Source: Bryobacterales bacterium (GTDB lineage Bacteria; Acidobacteriota; Terriglobia; Bryobacterales; Bryobacteraceae). From it: a stretch of 64,000 bases of DNA. The notes under the pieces were generated by a model that saw only the letters and a list, made by a program, of their open reading frames with translations, searched no databases and was not told the DNA's origin. Shown here one piece after another: positions 15,990-24,642 of the stretch. How positions within the stretch are numbered: position 1 is the stretch's first letter; each line of letters starts with the position of its first letter. Position numbers and translations under genes: made by a program. Where the stretch lies: contig JAEUQC010000136.1 of assembly GCA_016789905.1 (NCBI GenBank), forward strand, positions 47,895-111,894. The letters are read 5' to 3'.

Positions 15990-18272
15990 ATGCAATTTTC
16001 CTATAACTGGATTCACGAATTAGTGGACGGGCTGGACGTTCCGGCGGCGGAGATCGGGCGGCTGATCACGCTGAAAACGGCGGAGTGCGAGGGCGTGGAA
16101 GCGCATGGCGCAATGCTCGACGATGTGTGTGTGGCGCGTGTGTTGACGGCGGAAAAAGTGGAAGGGACGCACCTTACTTTAACCACGGTGGACACGGGGC
16201 GATATGGCGTGAAGCAGGTGATCTGCGGGGCGCCGAATTGCAGGGCCGGCATGTTGACTGCGTATTGGCCGTTGGGGAAGAAGACGGTGCGCGGTGTGGA
16301 GAGCGACGGGATGCTGTCGTCGGCCACGGAACTGGGAATCAGCAAGGACGGCGATGGGATTCTGGAGTTCACCGGGGTGGAGCCGGGCGCGCCAATTGCG
16401 GGGTTGAAGCCGGACACGATTGTCGAGATCGACAACAAATCGTTGACGCACCGGCCGGACCTGTGGGGCCACTATGGCATGGCGCGAGAGGTGGCCGCCA
16501 TTACGGGCAAGCCGCTGCGGGATCCAGTGAATTTGGGTCTGTTGCCGGGCGGGGCGGGCGTGATGAAAGTAGACATTCGCGACTTGGCGCTGTGTCCGCG
16601 ATATTCCTGCCTGGTCTTTGAGAACGTGACGGTGGGACCTTCGCCATTGTGGCTCCAGTACCGCCTGCAATCGGTGGGGCTGAACCCGATCAACAATATT
16701 GTGGACGTCACCAATTGGGTGATGGCGGAGCTGGCGCAGCCGATGCACGCCTTCGACCTGGACAAGATTCAGGGCGACACGATCATCGTGCGCGCGGCGA
16801 ACGATGGCGAGGCGTGTGAAGCGCTGAATGGCGTGACGTACACACTGGATTCTTCGGCGCTGGTGATCGCGGACGCCGCCGGGCCAATTGCGCTGGCCGG
16901 TGTGATTGGCGGCGGACCGTCGGCGATTACGGCGGGTACAACGCGGCTGCTGCTGGAGAGCGCGAACTTTCACGCGGCTTCCATTCGCAAGACTTCGACG
17001 AAAGTGAAGCTGCGGACGGATGCGTCGATGCGATTCGAAAAGTCACAGGATCCGGTGAATACCGTACGCGGGCTGGCTCGCGCGGTGGCGCTGTTGCAAA
17101 TGGTCAGCCCGGGCATTCGGCTGGTGGGCGGATTGTCCGATGCCTGGCAGCCGGCGGCGGCACCGGCGCCGATCACGTTCACGCATGCGTGGATGGAACG
17201 GAAATTGGGGCGCGCGGTGGCCGCGGTAGAGGTAGCCGGGATTTTGGAACGGCTGCTGTTTGGCGTTTTGCTCGAAGGTGGCGTCTACACGGTGACCGTG
17301 CCGAGTTGGCGTGCGACGAAGGATGTTTCGATTAAGGACGATCTGGTGGAAGAGGTGGGCCGGATGATCGGCTACGCTTCCATTCCGCCGGTGGCGCCGC
17401 ATATTCCCAGCCGCGTGCCGCCGTTGGAGCCGGAGCGGGCCTTCCAGCGCGGTGTGCGGGCGACGCTTACGGCGCAGGGTTTCACCGAGGTGTTCAACTA
17501 CTCGTTCGTGAACGAAGCGCAGGCGCTGCAGTTGGGGCTGCCGGTAGAAGATCACATCAAAGTGCTGAACCCGATCGCGGCCGGGCAGGAACTGCTGCGG
17601 ACGAGTCTGCTGCCGAACATTCTCAAGAACATTGCGCTGAACCGGCACAATTTCGAGAGCTTCCGGCTGTTTGAAATTGGACGGGAGATTCATAAGCGGG
17701 CCGCGTCGTTGCCGGAGGAGATTCCGTCGTGCGCGGTGGTGCTGTATGAGAAGGATGGCGACGGCAAGTCCGGTCTGTTCGAATTGAAACGGGTGGCCGA
17801 AGTGCTGATGCCGGGCTGCGCGGCCACGCCGGCGTCGCCGCGCGCGTTTGAACATCCGCATCGCACGGCCGTGATCGCGTGGCAAGGCGTGGAACTCGGA
17901 AGGCTGTTTGAGTTCCATCCGTCGGTGGTGGAGACGGGCCGGGCGCAGGTGCTGTATTTGAACCTTGCGGCGATGCTGGCGGCGCAGCCGGGGGTGACGA
18001 AGTACACGCCGCTGCGACGGTTCCCCACTTCGGATTTCGATGTCACGGTGGTGGCCGAGCCGCGACGATTGGCGAAGGATGTGCTGAGCCAGGCGGCGGC
18101 GGTGGGCGTGGCGAATCTGGTTGGCGCTTCGTATCTCTACGAGTATCTGGATGCAGCGAAGGGGACCAAGAGCATGACGTTCCGGTTCACGCTAGGCGCC
18201 TCGGATCGCACGCTGACGAGTGAGGAGATTACGGTGGCTCAGGAGAAGTTGCGGGCGGCGTTGCAGGGGTAG
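15990..18272 (+). CDS. pheT: Phenylalanine-tRNA ligase beta subunit
   Basis: 760 aa, slightly shorter than the usual ~800. Order seen: N-terminal domain, tRNA-binding (EMAP-like) domain around residues 45-120 (KQVICGAPNCRAG), B3/B4 editing domain (GLNPINNIVDVTNWVM), B5 domain, catalytic-like core, and a C-terminal ferredoxin-fold anticodon-binding domain (RRFPTSDFDVTVV). Partner of PheS. No leader peptide or T-box is visible upstream; expression seems tied to the two genes in front. Confidence 0.96.
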   Translation: MQFSYNWIHELVDGLDVPAAEIGRLITLKTAECEGVEAHGAMLDDVCVARVLTAEKVEGTHLTLTTVDTGRYGVKQVICGAPNCRAGMLTAYWPLGKKTVRGVESDGMLSSATELGISKDGDGILEFTGVEPGAPIAGLKPDTIVEIDNKSLTHRPDLWGHYGMAREVAAITGKPLRDPVNLGLLPGGAGVMKVDIRDLALCPRYSCLVFENVTVGPSPLWLQYRLQSVGLNPINNIVDVTNWVMAELAQPMHAFDLDKIQGDTIIVRAANDGEACEALNGVTYTLDSSALVIADAAGPIALAGVIGGGPSAITAGTTRLLLESANFHAASIRKTSTKVKLRTDASMRFEKSQDPVNTVRGLARAVALLQMVSPGIRLVGGLSDAWQPAAAPAPITFTHAWMERKLGRAVAAVEVAGILERLLFGVLLEGGVYTVTVPSWRATKDVSIKDDLVEEVGRMIGYASIPPVAPHIPSRVPPLEPERAFQRGVRATLTAQGFTEVFNYSFVNEAQALQLGLPVEDHIKVLNPIAAGQELLRTSLLPNILKNIALNRHNFESFRLFEIGREIHKRAASLPEEIPSCAVVLYEKDGDGKSGLFELKRVAEVLMPGCAATPASPRAFEHPHRTAVIAWQGVELGRLFEFHPSVVETGRAQVLYLNLAAMLAAQPGVTKYTPLRRFPTSDFDVTVVAEPRRLAKDVLSQAAAVGVANLVGASYLYEYLDAAKGTKSMTFRFTLGASDRTLTSEEITVAQEKLRAALQG

Positions 18273-18413
18273 CGTTCGTGCCTGTAACGGCCTTCCAGGG
18301 AGGTTTGCCGTGGGCTAGCCTCGCCCAACGTCAACTTGGATCATCCGCACTCTGGGGAGCCGGGTAGCTATCGGCGGCTTAAAGTATAGTTCAAGCCAGA
18401 CTCCGGCCGCGAA

Positions 18414-18431
18414 GGGGCGTTTCATCGCCCC
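18414..18431. terminator. Possible hairpin terminator between convergent genes
   Basis: GGGGCG (18414-18419) and CGCCCC (18426-18431) form a 6-bp stem with a 6-base loop in the 200-bp gap between pheT and the convergent SMP-30-like gene. No clear T tract follows on either strand, so this is a weak call. The rest of the gap shows nothing recognisable. Confidence 0.3.
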
Positions 18432-18474
18432 ATTCTCCCATGGTTACCCGGCTGGCTTGGGTTACGCGGGGCGC

Positions 18475-19509
18475 CTAGCAGAAATGCGCGCCCTGCGTTT
18501 CCACGTAGACCGAGTACAGCGACTGGCTGCCGCACATGAACAGGCGGTTTCGCTTGCTGCCGCCGAAGGTCAGGTTGGCGCAGATTTCGGGTAGTTTGAT
18601 CTGGCCAATGCGCACGCCATCCGGAGCGAAGATGTGTACGCCGTCGTAGCCATCGCCCACCCAGCCGGCGCTCGACCAGATGTTGCCATCGACGTCGCAA
18701 CGGATGCCATCGGCCAATCCAGCGCCCAGGCTGCCGAGCGTCATGTCGCAGAACGTCTTCCCGTTCGTTAGCTTGGCGCCGCTCACGTCCCACACCTTGA
18801 TGATCTTCGGCGCGTTCGGATAGTGGGTGGCTCCGGTGTCGGCGATGTAGAGCTTCTTATAGTCGGGGGAAAAACAGAGGCCGTTGGGCTTGTAGATCTC
18901 GTCAGTCACCTTATCGACGCGGCCGGATTTGTCGATGCGATAGACGGCTTCTTTCAACTCCAGATTGCCCTTATTGCCCTCGTACCACATCAGGGCGCCG
19001 TAGCCTGGATCGGTAAACCAGATGCCGCCATCGGGGGCGACAACGGCGTCATTGGGCGCGTTAAGCGGCTTGCCGTTGAACTTGTCGGCAAGCACGGTGG
19101 TGGAGCCGTTGTGCTCATAGCGCAGGACGCGCCGGTTGCCGTGTTCGCAGGCAATTTGGCGGCCTTCCCAATCGAAGGTATTGCCGTTGGAGTTCCCGGC
19201 CGGATTGCGGAAGGTGGTGATGGCGCCGGACTCTTCCGTCCAGCGCATCTGGACGTTGTTGGGAATATCGGAAAACAGCAGATACTTGCCGACGCCGCTC
19301 CAGGCCGGGCCCTCGGCCCACAGGAAGCCATTGCCGAGGCGCTGAATGGGGGTGTTGCCGAGCTTGTATTTGGCGAAGCGCGGGTCGATGACGACGATAT
19401 CGGGGTCCGGGTAGCGGACGGGCGTTTTGCCGCTCCAGTCGCGCTGCTGCTGGGCGATGAGAGGGGCGGCGCCGAGGGTGGCGGCGGAAAGAAAAGATCT
19501 GCGGTTCAT
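18475..19509 (-). CDS. Exported SMP-30/gluconolactonase-family protein
   Basis: 344 aa from the ATG at 19509 with a Tat-like/Sec signal (MNRRSFLSAATLGAAPLIA). The body is a six-bladed beta-propeller of the SMP-30/LRE type: WAEGPAW (metal-binding Glu), LNAPNDAVV (Asn-Asp metal site), KPNGLCFSPD, and LADGIRCDVDGN in later blades. Likely a calcium-dependent lactonase acting outside the cytoplasm, perhaps on sugar lactones. Divergent from the SBBP protein gene with 80 bp between starts. Confidence 0.87.
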   Translation of the reverse strand: MNRRSFLSAATLGAAPLIAQQQRDWSGKTPVRYPDPDIVVIDPRFAKYKLGNTPIQRLGNGFLWAEGPAWSGVGKYLLFSDIPNNVQMRWTEESGAITTFRNPAGNSNGNTFDWEGRQIACEHGNRRVLRYEHNGSTTVLADKFNGKPLNAPNDAVVAPDGGIWFTDPGYGALMWYEGNKGNLELKEAVYRIDKSGRVDKVTDEIYKPNGLCFSPDYKKLYIADTGATHYPNAPKIIKVWDVSGAKLTNGKTFCDMTLGSLGAGLADGIRCDVDGNIWSSAGWVGDGYDGVHIFAPDGVRIGQIKLPEICANLTFGGSKRNRLFMCGSQSLYSVYVETQGAHFC

Positions 19510-19589
19510 GGCTTCTCCGAAGGGACTGATTGGCAAGTATATCAACCCTTCTCTTGGTACACTCACACTTAATCCGGGAAGGAACCACA

Positions 19590-22500
19590 ATGCGGACCAA
19601 CAGCAATTTTCGACGATTACTACTGACCCTTGGAATGATGCTCTCGGCGGGGGGATTTTCGGTGGCGGCAAAGGATATGCCCCTATTGTTTGAACCTCGG
19701 GAAAACGGCGCGTTTCGAGTGAGAGGCAATGGGTACGGCGTGGAGATAACGCCGGGGGGAATGACGCTGGCGACGGCGGGCGGAACCACGCGACTTGCGT
19801 GGCACGGCGCACGCGCGGCGGCGGTGACGGCGCAGGAGCCGCTAGAGACGCGCGTGAACTACCTCACCGGCCGCGACAAGCGGGCATGGCGAACGGGTGT
19901 GGCGACGTTTGGACGGCTGCGGATGACCGAGTTATACCGCGGGATCGACGTGGTTTACTACGGCACAGAGCGGCAACTGGAATACGACTTTGTGGTGAAG
20001 CCCGGGGCAGACGCGAGCGCGATTCGATTTGCGCTGCCGGGCACGGTGGATGCGGCGGGCGGGTTGACGCTGTCCAACGGATTGCGATGGCGGAAGCCGG
20101 TGGCGAAGCAGGACGGGCGGGAGGTGGCCGCGCATTTTGTGGCGCACGGGCGCGGCGAGTTTGGCATCGCGGTGGGCGGGTATGACCGGACAAGAGAACT
20201 GGTGATTGACCCGGTGCTGACGTACGCGACGTATTTGGGCGGAGCGCTTGCCGACGAGGCCCGCGGCGTGGCGGCGGACGCGGCCGGCAACACGTATGTG
20301 ACGGGGGCGACCAATTCCGTGGACTTTCCCGGAACGAACCGCGGGCAGACGTTTGGCGGGCAGGACGTGTTTGTGGCGAAGTTGAACCCCTCTGGCCGTG
20401 GCCTGGTGTGGGCTACCTATGTCGGCGGGACGGGACTGGATTCGGGTGCGGCGATCACGCTGGACGCCGCGGGTGGAATTTATGTGACGGGGCAGACGGC
20501 GAGCACGAATTTCCCGGTGACCCCCAACGCGCCGCAGGCGGTGCTGCTGGGCGGGAGCGCGGTGACCGATGCGTTTGTGTTCAAGCTGGCGGCCAACGGG
20601 CAATCGCTTGTGTACAGCAGCTATTTGGGCGGGGCCTCGAGTGATTTCGGTTTGGCGATCGGCGTGGACGCGACGGGCGCGGCCTACGTTGGCGGGCGGA
20701 CCGAATCCACGGATTTTCCGTCGACCACCCGGGACACCTTGCCGGCGCGCGGCGGCGGCGACGGGTTTGTGACGAAGGTGGCGGCCGATGGCGCGTCAAT
20801 CGTGTATTCGAGTTTATTGGGCGGCTTCGCTTATGACGCGGTGAACGCGCTGGCGGTGGACTCCGCCGGAGCGGTGTTGGTGGCGGGGGAAACGCGATCG
20901 GATAACTTTCCGGTGACCGAGATGGCATATCAGCGAGAGCGGAGGGGCAGTTCGGACGCTTTCGCGGCGAAGCTATCGTTGGACGGGACACGGCTGGCGT
21001 ACGCAACGTACTTTGGCGGCGACGGGCCGGAATCGGCGCGGGGCATTGCGATAGACCGGGTGGGCAATGCGTACTTCGCCGGGGTGACGGGTTCGGTGAA
21101 TATGCCGGTGAGTTTTAACGGGGCGCAACGCGCTCCGCTGCTGCTGCCGGACGCGTTCGCGGCGAAGTTCGATGCCAGCGGATCGAGCCTTTTGTACGGC
21201 ACCTACATCGGCGGCGATGCCGAGGAGCAGGCGAATGCGGTGGCGATTGACGCGACGGGCGCGGCCTATGTAGCGGGGCAGACATCTTCGGCGAATTTTC
21301 CGTTGGTCAACGATGGTCCGCTTGGCGCGGAGGGGCCCAGGGGCGGCTTCGACGGGTTTGTGACGCGGGTGAGTTCCGGCGGGAATTTTCTTCAGTTTTC
21401 CACGCATTTCGGCGGCTCCGGAACGGATGCGATCCACGCAATCGCGACGGACGCGCGCGGCCGGATCTGGGTGGCGGGCACAACGGATTCGACAAGTCTG
21501 CCGGTAACGACAGGGGCGCTGACGACAGCCGCGCCCGGAGCGACGGACGGATTCGCGGCGCTATTGAGCGAGATCGCGGTGACAGTTTCTCCGGGGACGG
21601 TATCGCTGGGCGCGCGGGAAACGCAGCAGTTCGCCGTGGCGGTTTCGAACACGTCGAACACCGGCGTGCGGTGGTCTATTTTCCCCGATACTGGAACGAT
21701 TACGCAGGCGGGGCTCTATACGGCACCGGCGTCGTTCACGGGGACGCCGTCGGTTACCGTTTCGGCGATCAGTTTGGCGGACGGGTCAAAAATAGGGCAA
21801 GCGACGGTGACGCTGGTGAACCGGGTGACGGTGGTGGTGGAGCCGGCGACGGTAACGCTAACGGCTGGCCGCACGCAGCAGTTTACGGCCACCGTGTCCG
21901 GCACAGCGAACGCGGCGGTAACGTGGACCTTGACGCCAGCGATCGGGACGATATCGGCCAACGGCCTCTATACGGCGCCGGCGTCGTTTTTAAACGAAGC
22001 GGCGGTGACGGTGCGCGCGACGAGTGTGGCGGAGACATCCCGATCGGCCACGGCGGTGGTGAATCTGATGCTGCCTCCCCCGCTGCCATCGCCGGCGATC
22101 ACGCTGGACGGCATTACGAACGCGGCGAGTTTCCGCAGCGTGGTGCCCGACGGGGGAATCGCGCCGGGACAGTTGATCACCATTTTCGGAACCAACCTGG
22201 GGCCGGCGGCGCCGGTGACTTTGCAACTGGACGCGCGTGGATTTGTGACCACACGGCTTGGGGGAACGCGAGTGTTGTTCGACGGCACGGCGGGGCCGAT
22301 GATCGTTACGAGCGCGGGCCAGGTGAGCGCAGTGGTCCCGTACACGGTGGAGGGATTGGCAAGCGTAGCGGTGTCGGTGGAGTATGAAGGCCGGGTGTCG
22401 GCCCAATTGCCGGTGCCGGTGGCGCTGGCTGCGCCGGCGATATTCACGCAGAACGCCTCCGGCAGCGGTGCCGGCGCGGTGATCCGGCAGAACGGTGAGT

Positions 22501-22817
22501 TGATCACGCCAGCAAGCCCGGCGGCGCCGGGCGAGGTGTTGACACTGTTTGCGACCGGCGAAGGCGCAACAACGCCAGCGGGCGTGGACGGCAAGCCGGC
22601 GGCTGCGCCGTTGCCGCTGCCAAAACTGCCGGTGAAGGTTGTGGTGGATGGTGTGGACGTGGAGCCGCTGTACGCCGGCGGCGCGCCTGGGCTGGTGGCT
22701 GGCGTGCTGCAGGTGAACTTTGTGATGCCGGCCGGCGGCACGGGGCAGCAACGGCGATTGCGGCTGCGAATTGGCGAAAAGCTGAGCGCCGATACCGTGA
22801 CGGTGGCCGCGCGATGA
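19590..22817 (+). CDS. Large exported SBBP-repeat protein with Ig-like and Solibacter-type C-terminal domain
   Basis: 1075 aa from the ATG at 19590, which has GGAAGGA about 6 bases upstream; the frame is open to 19530. Signal peptide (residues 1-27), an N-terminal domain seen in front of SBBP repeats (with YRGIDVVYYG and VIDPVLTYATYLGG), then eight or so SBBP beta-propeller repeats (motifs like AVDATGAAYVAGQT). Two BIG2-like Ig domains follow (about 685-860). The C-terminal ~220 residues begin at ITNAASFRSVVPDGG and contain APGQLITIFGTNLGP and GVLQVNFVMP, the TIGR03437 'Solibacter' domain. Surface or secreted; function unknown. The stop overlaps the CBM9-like gene (ATGA). Confidence 0.9.
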   Translation: MRTNSNFRRLLLTLGMMLSAGGFSVAAKDMPLLFEPRENGAFRVRGNGYGVEITPGGMTLATAGGTTRLAWHGARAAAVTAQEPLETRVNYLTGRDKRAWRTGVATFGRLRMTELYRGIDVVYYGTERQLEYDFVVKPGADASAIRFALPGTVDAAGGLTLSNGLRWRKPVAKQDGREVAAHFVAHGRGEFGIAVGGYDRTRELVIDPVLTYATYLGGALADEARGVAADAAGNTYVTGATNSVDFPGTNRGQTFGGQDVFVAKLNPSGRGLVWATYVGGTGLDSGAAITLDAAGGIYVTGQTASTNFPVTPNAPQAVLLGGSAVTDAFVFKLAANGQSLVYSSYLGGASSDFGLAIGVDATGAAYVGGRTESTDFPSTTRDTLPARGGGDGFVTKVAADGASIVYSSLLGGFAYDAVNALAVDSAGAVLVAGETRSDNFPVTEMAYQRERRGSSDAFAAKLSLDGTRLAYATYFGGDGPESARGIAIDRVGNAYFAGVTGSVNMPVSFNGAQRAPLLLPDAFAAKFDASGSSLLYGTYIGGDAEEQANAVAIDATGAAYVAGQTSSANFPLVNDGPLGAEGPRGGFDGFVTRVSSGGNFLQFSTHFGGSGTDAIHAIATDARGRIWVAGTTDSTSLPVTTGALTTAAPGATDGFAALLSEIAVTVSPGTVSLGARETQQFAVAVSNTSNTGVRWSIFPDTGTITQAGLYTAPASFTGTPSVTVSAISLADGSKIGQATVTLVNRVTVVVEPATVTLTAGRTQQFTATVSGTANAAVTWTLTPAIGTISANGLYTAPASFLNEAAVTVRATSVAETSRSATAVVNLMLPPPLPSPAITLDGITNAASFRSVVPDGGIAPGQLITIFGTNLGPAAPVTLQLDARGFVTTRLGGTRVLFDGTAGPMIVTSAGQVSAVVPYTVEGLASVAVSVEYEGRVSAQLPVPVALAAPAIFTQNASGSGAGAVIRQNGELITPASPAAPGEVLTLFATGEGATTPAGVDGKPAAAPLPLPKLPVKVVVDGVDVEPLYAGGAPGLVAGVLQVNFVMPAGGTGQQRRLRLRIGEKLSADTVTVAAR

Positions 22818-23527
22818 AGCGGGCCGCGTGGCTGGTGGTTGTGTGCTGTTGGGCCCAGGCGGCCGCTCCGCCCGTGCCGCGGTATGAAGTGAAACGGGCG
22901 AGCGGGAAAATTGTGGTGGACGGAAAGCTGGACGACGCCGGATGGAAGAACGCGGCGATGGCGCAATTCGTGTTCCCGTGGGACGCGCAGACCGGCGCCA
23001 AGCAGGCGACGACGGCACGGCTGCTATGGGACGCCGAGTATTTGTACGTGAGCTACCAGTGCGTGGACGCGGATGTGGTGGCGCATTTCGACAAGCGGGA
23101 CGATCCGACGTACCGGGATGACGCGGTTGAGTTCTTTGTGAATCCCAAGCCGTCGCAGGGCTTCTATTATGGGCTGGAAATGAATGCGCGGGGAACGCTC
23201 TACGACTACTTCTACGCCCATCCGCAGTTGCTTCTGAAGCGCATCGATTTCAGCGGTGTGCAGTTGGCGGCTTCGGTGGACGGGACGCTGAACCAGACCG
23301 GGGACAAGGACCGCGGATGGAGCCTGGAGGTGGCGATTCCGTGGAGCAATTTCGAGGAGTTGGGCGCTGTGGCGGCGCCGAAGCCGGGGACGGTATGGAC
23401 CGCGAACCTGAACCGTTGGGATGGAGTGGAGCCGGCGCGGCGGCTGAGTTTGTGGTCCGATCCGCTGATGAGCCGCCCGACGCCGCACAACCCGCAGCGT
23501 TTCGGGCAGTTGGTGTTTGTGGAGTAG
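22814..23527 (+). CDS. Exported CBM9-like carbohydrate-binding protein
   Basis: 237 aa. Signal peptide (MKRAAWLVVVCCWAQAAA), then a single carbohydrate-binding module family 9-like domain: IVVDGKLDDAGWKNA, WDAEYLYVSYQC, DDAVEFFVNP and WSLEVAIPWSNF are the usual blocks. No catalytic domain, so a binding or scaffolding role at the cell surface is likely. Translationally coupled to the SBBP protein; the two probably work together. Its stop is 5 bp from that of the convergent glycosyltransferase gene. Confidence 0.85.
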   Translation: MKRAAWLVVVCCWAQAAAPPVPRYEVKRASGKIVVDGKLDDAGWKNAAMAQFVFPWDAQTGAKQATTARLLWDAEYLYVSYQCVDADVVAHFDKRDDPTYRDDAVEFFVNPKPSQGFYYGLEMNARGTLYDYFYAHPQLLLKRIDFSGVQLAASVDGTLNQTGDKDRGWSLEVAIPWSNFEELGAVAAPKPGTVWTANLNRWDGVEPARRLSLWSDPLMSRPTPHNPQRFGQLVFVE

Positions 23528-23531
23528 GCGG

Positions 23532-24638
23532 CTACTGTGGGCTGGCGGCGCGTTCCAGCGCCTCCAGCGTGAGGCCGGCGGCGCGGTCCCAGGTATTGAG
23601 CCGGGCGGACTGGCGGGCGCGGCTGGCGTGCGCGGCGCGCAACGCCGGGCTGGCGGCGAACTGTTCCATGGCGCCGGCGAGCGCGGCAGTTGACTCTGGA
23701 GGGAAGAGCAGCGCGGCGCCGGCGGCGGTATCCTTCATGGGCCGGATGTCGCTGGTAATGAGCGGAACGCCGGCCGCCATCGCCTCGATGACCGGCATAC
23801 CGAAACCTTCAAACGTGCTGGGGAAAACGACGAACTGCGCGCGGGAGTATAACGCCAGGATCTCGGCGCGGGGCAGCCAGCCGGTGATGGTGATTTCCGC
23901 TTGCAGCCGGTGGTGCGCAATCCGGCTCTCGATAGCTTCCGCGTGGAACCCGCGCAGGCCGGCAAGCACCAGTTTGTAGCCAGGCCGGCGTTGGCGGAAA
24001 AGAGCGAAAGCGTCAATGAGCCGCTCGATGTTCTTGTGGGGATGCAGCGTGGAAACGCACAGAATCATATCCTCCGGCTGCGCCGGCTTCAGGTCGAACA
24101 GTTCGGGTTCGACACCTGGTTCGACGGTATGAATCCGGTGGAGCGGCACGCCGTATACGTCGTTGATGTCTTCGCGGGAGGTTTCGGAGACGGTGAGCAG
24201 CCGCGAGGATGTTTTGGCCGAGGCCCAGACGAGGAAGCGCCAAGCGAGGAGGTCGGCTGGCTTGAAGTACTCCGGGTGGCGGTGGTGCTGGAGGTCGTGG
24301 ATGACGGTGACGTTGGGGACCGGCGAGAGCAGCGGGGAGGTGAAGCCGGGGTTGAAGAGAACGTCGATCTTGGCGGCGCGGAGCAGGCCGGGCAGACGGG
24401 TCTGTTCGTAGAGAATACGCCGGGGACGGCTGACGGCGTTGACGCCGGTATGGACGGCGCGGAAGGCGGGGTGGGCGGGGACAAGATCGGCGCCGGTTTC
24501 GCGATTGAGGAAAACAGTGAAGCTGTGCTGGTGGGGAATTTGGGCGAGCGCGGCGAGGAGGTTCCGGAGATAGACTTCGGTGCCGCCGACGCCGCCGGGG
24601 ATGAGGTAGAGTGCGTTGACGCCGATGCGGAGGGGCAT
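23532..24638 (-). CDS. GT4-family glycosyltransferase
   Basis: 368 aa from the ATG at 24638 (MPLRIGVNALYLIPGGVGG); upstream sequence in the frame is proline-rich noise. Glycosyltransferase GT-B fold: N-terminal glycine-rich acceptor loop (PGGVGGTEVYLRNLL), C-terminal donor domain with STLHPHKNIERLI and the E-x7-E nucleotide-sugar motif in EGFGMPVIEAMAAG. Retaining transferase likely making polysaccharide or glycan. Last gene of a five-gene minus-strand glycan operon, 4 bp after the TPR membrane protein. Confidence 0.9.
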   Translation of the reverse strand: MPLRIGVNALYLIPGGVGGTEVYLRNLLAALAQIPHQHSFTVFLNRETGADLVPAHPAFRAVHTGVNAVSRPRRILYEQTRLPGLLRAAKIDVLFNPGFTSPLLSPVPNVTVIHDLQHHRHPEYFKPADLLAWRFLVWASAKTSSRLLTVSETSREDINDVYGVPLHRIHTVEPGVEPELFDLKPAQPEDMILCVSTLHPHKNIERLIDAFALFRQRRPGYKLVLAGLRGFHAEAIESRIAHHRLQAEITITGWLPRAEILALYSRAQFVVFPSTFEGFGMPVIEAMAAGVPLITSDIRPMKDTAAGAALLFPPESTAALAGAMEQFAASPALRAAHASRARQSARLNTWDRAAGLTLEALERAASPQ

Positions 24639-24642
24639 AGGG

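Noticed and set aside
20200..21560. Direct DNA repeats that could be taken for a repeat array
   Set aside because: They are the coding sequence of diverged SBBP repeats, with irregular spacing; no CRISPR-like repeats or cas genes are present.
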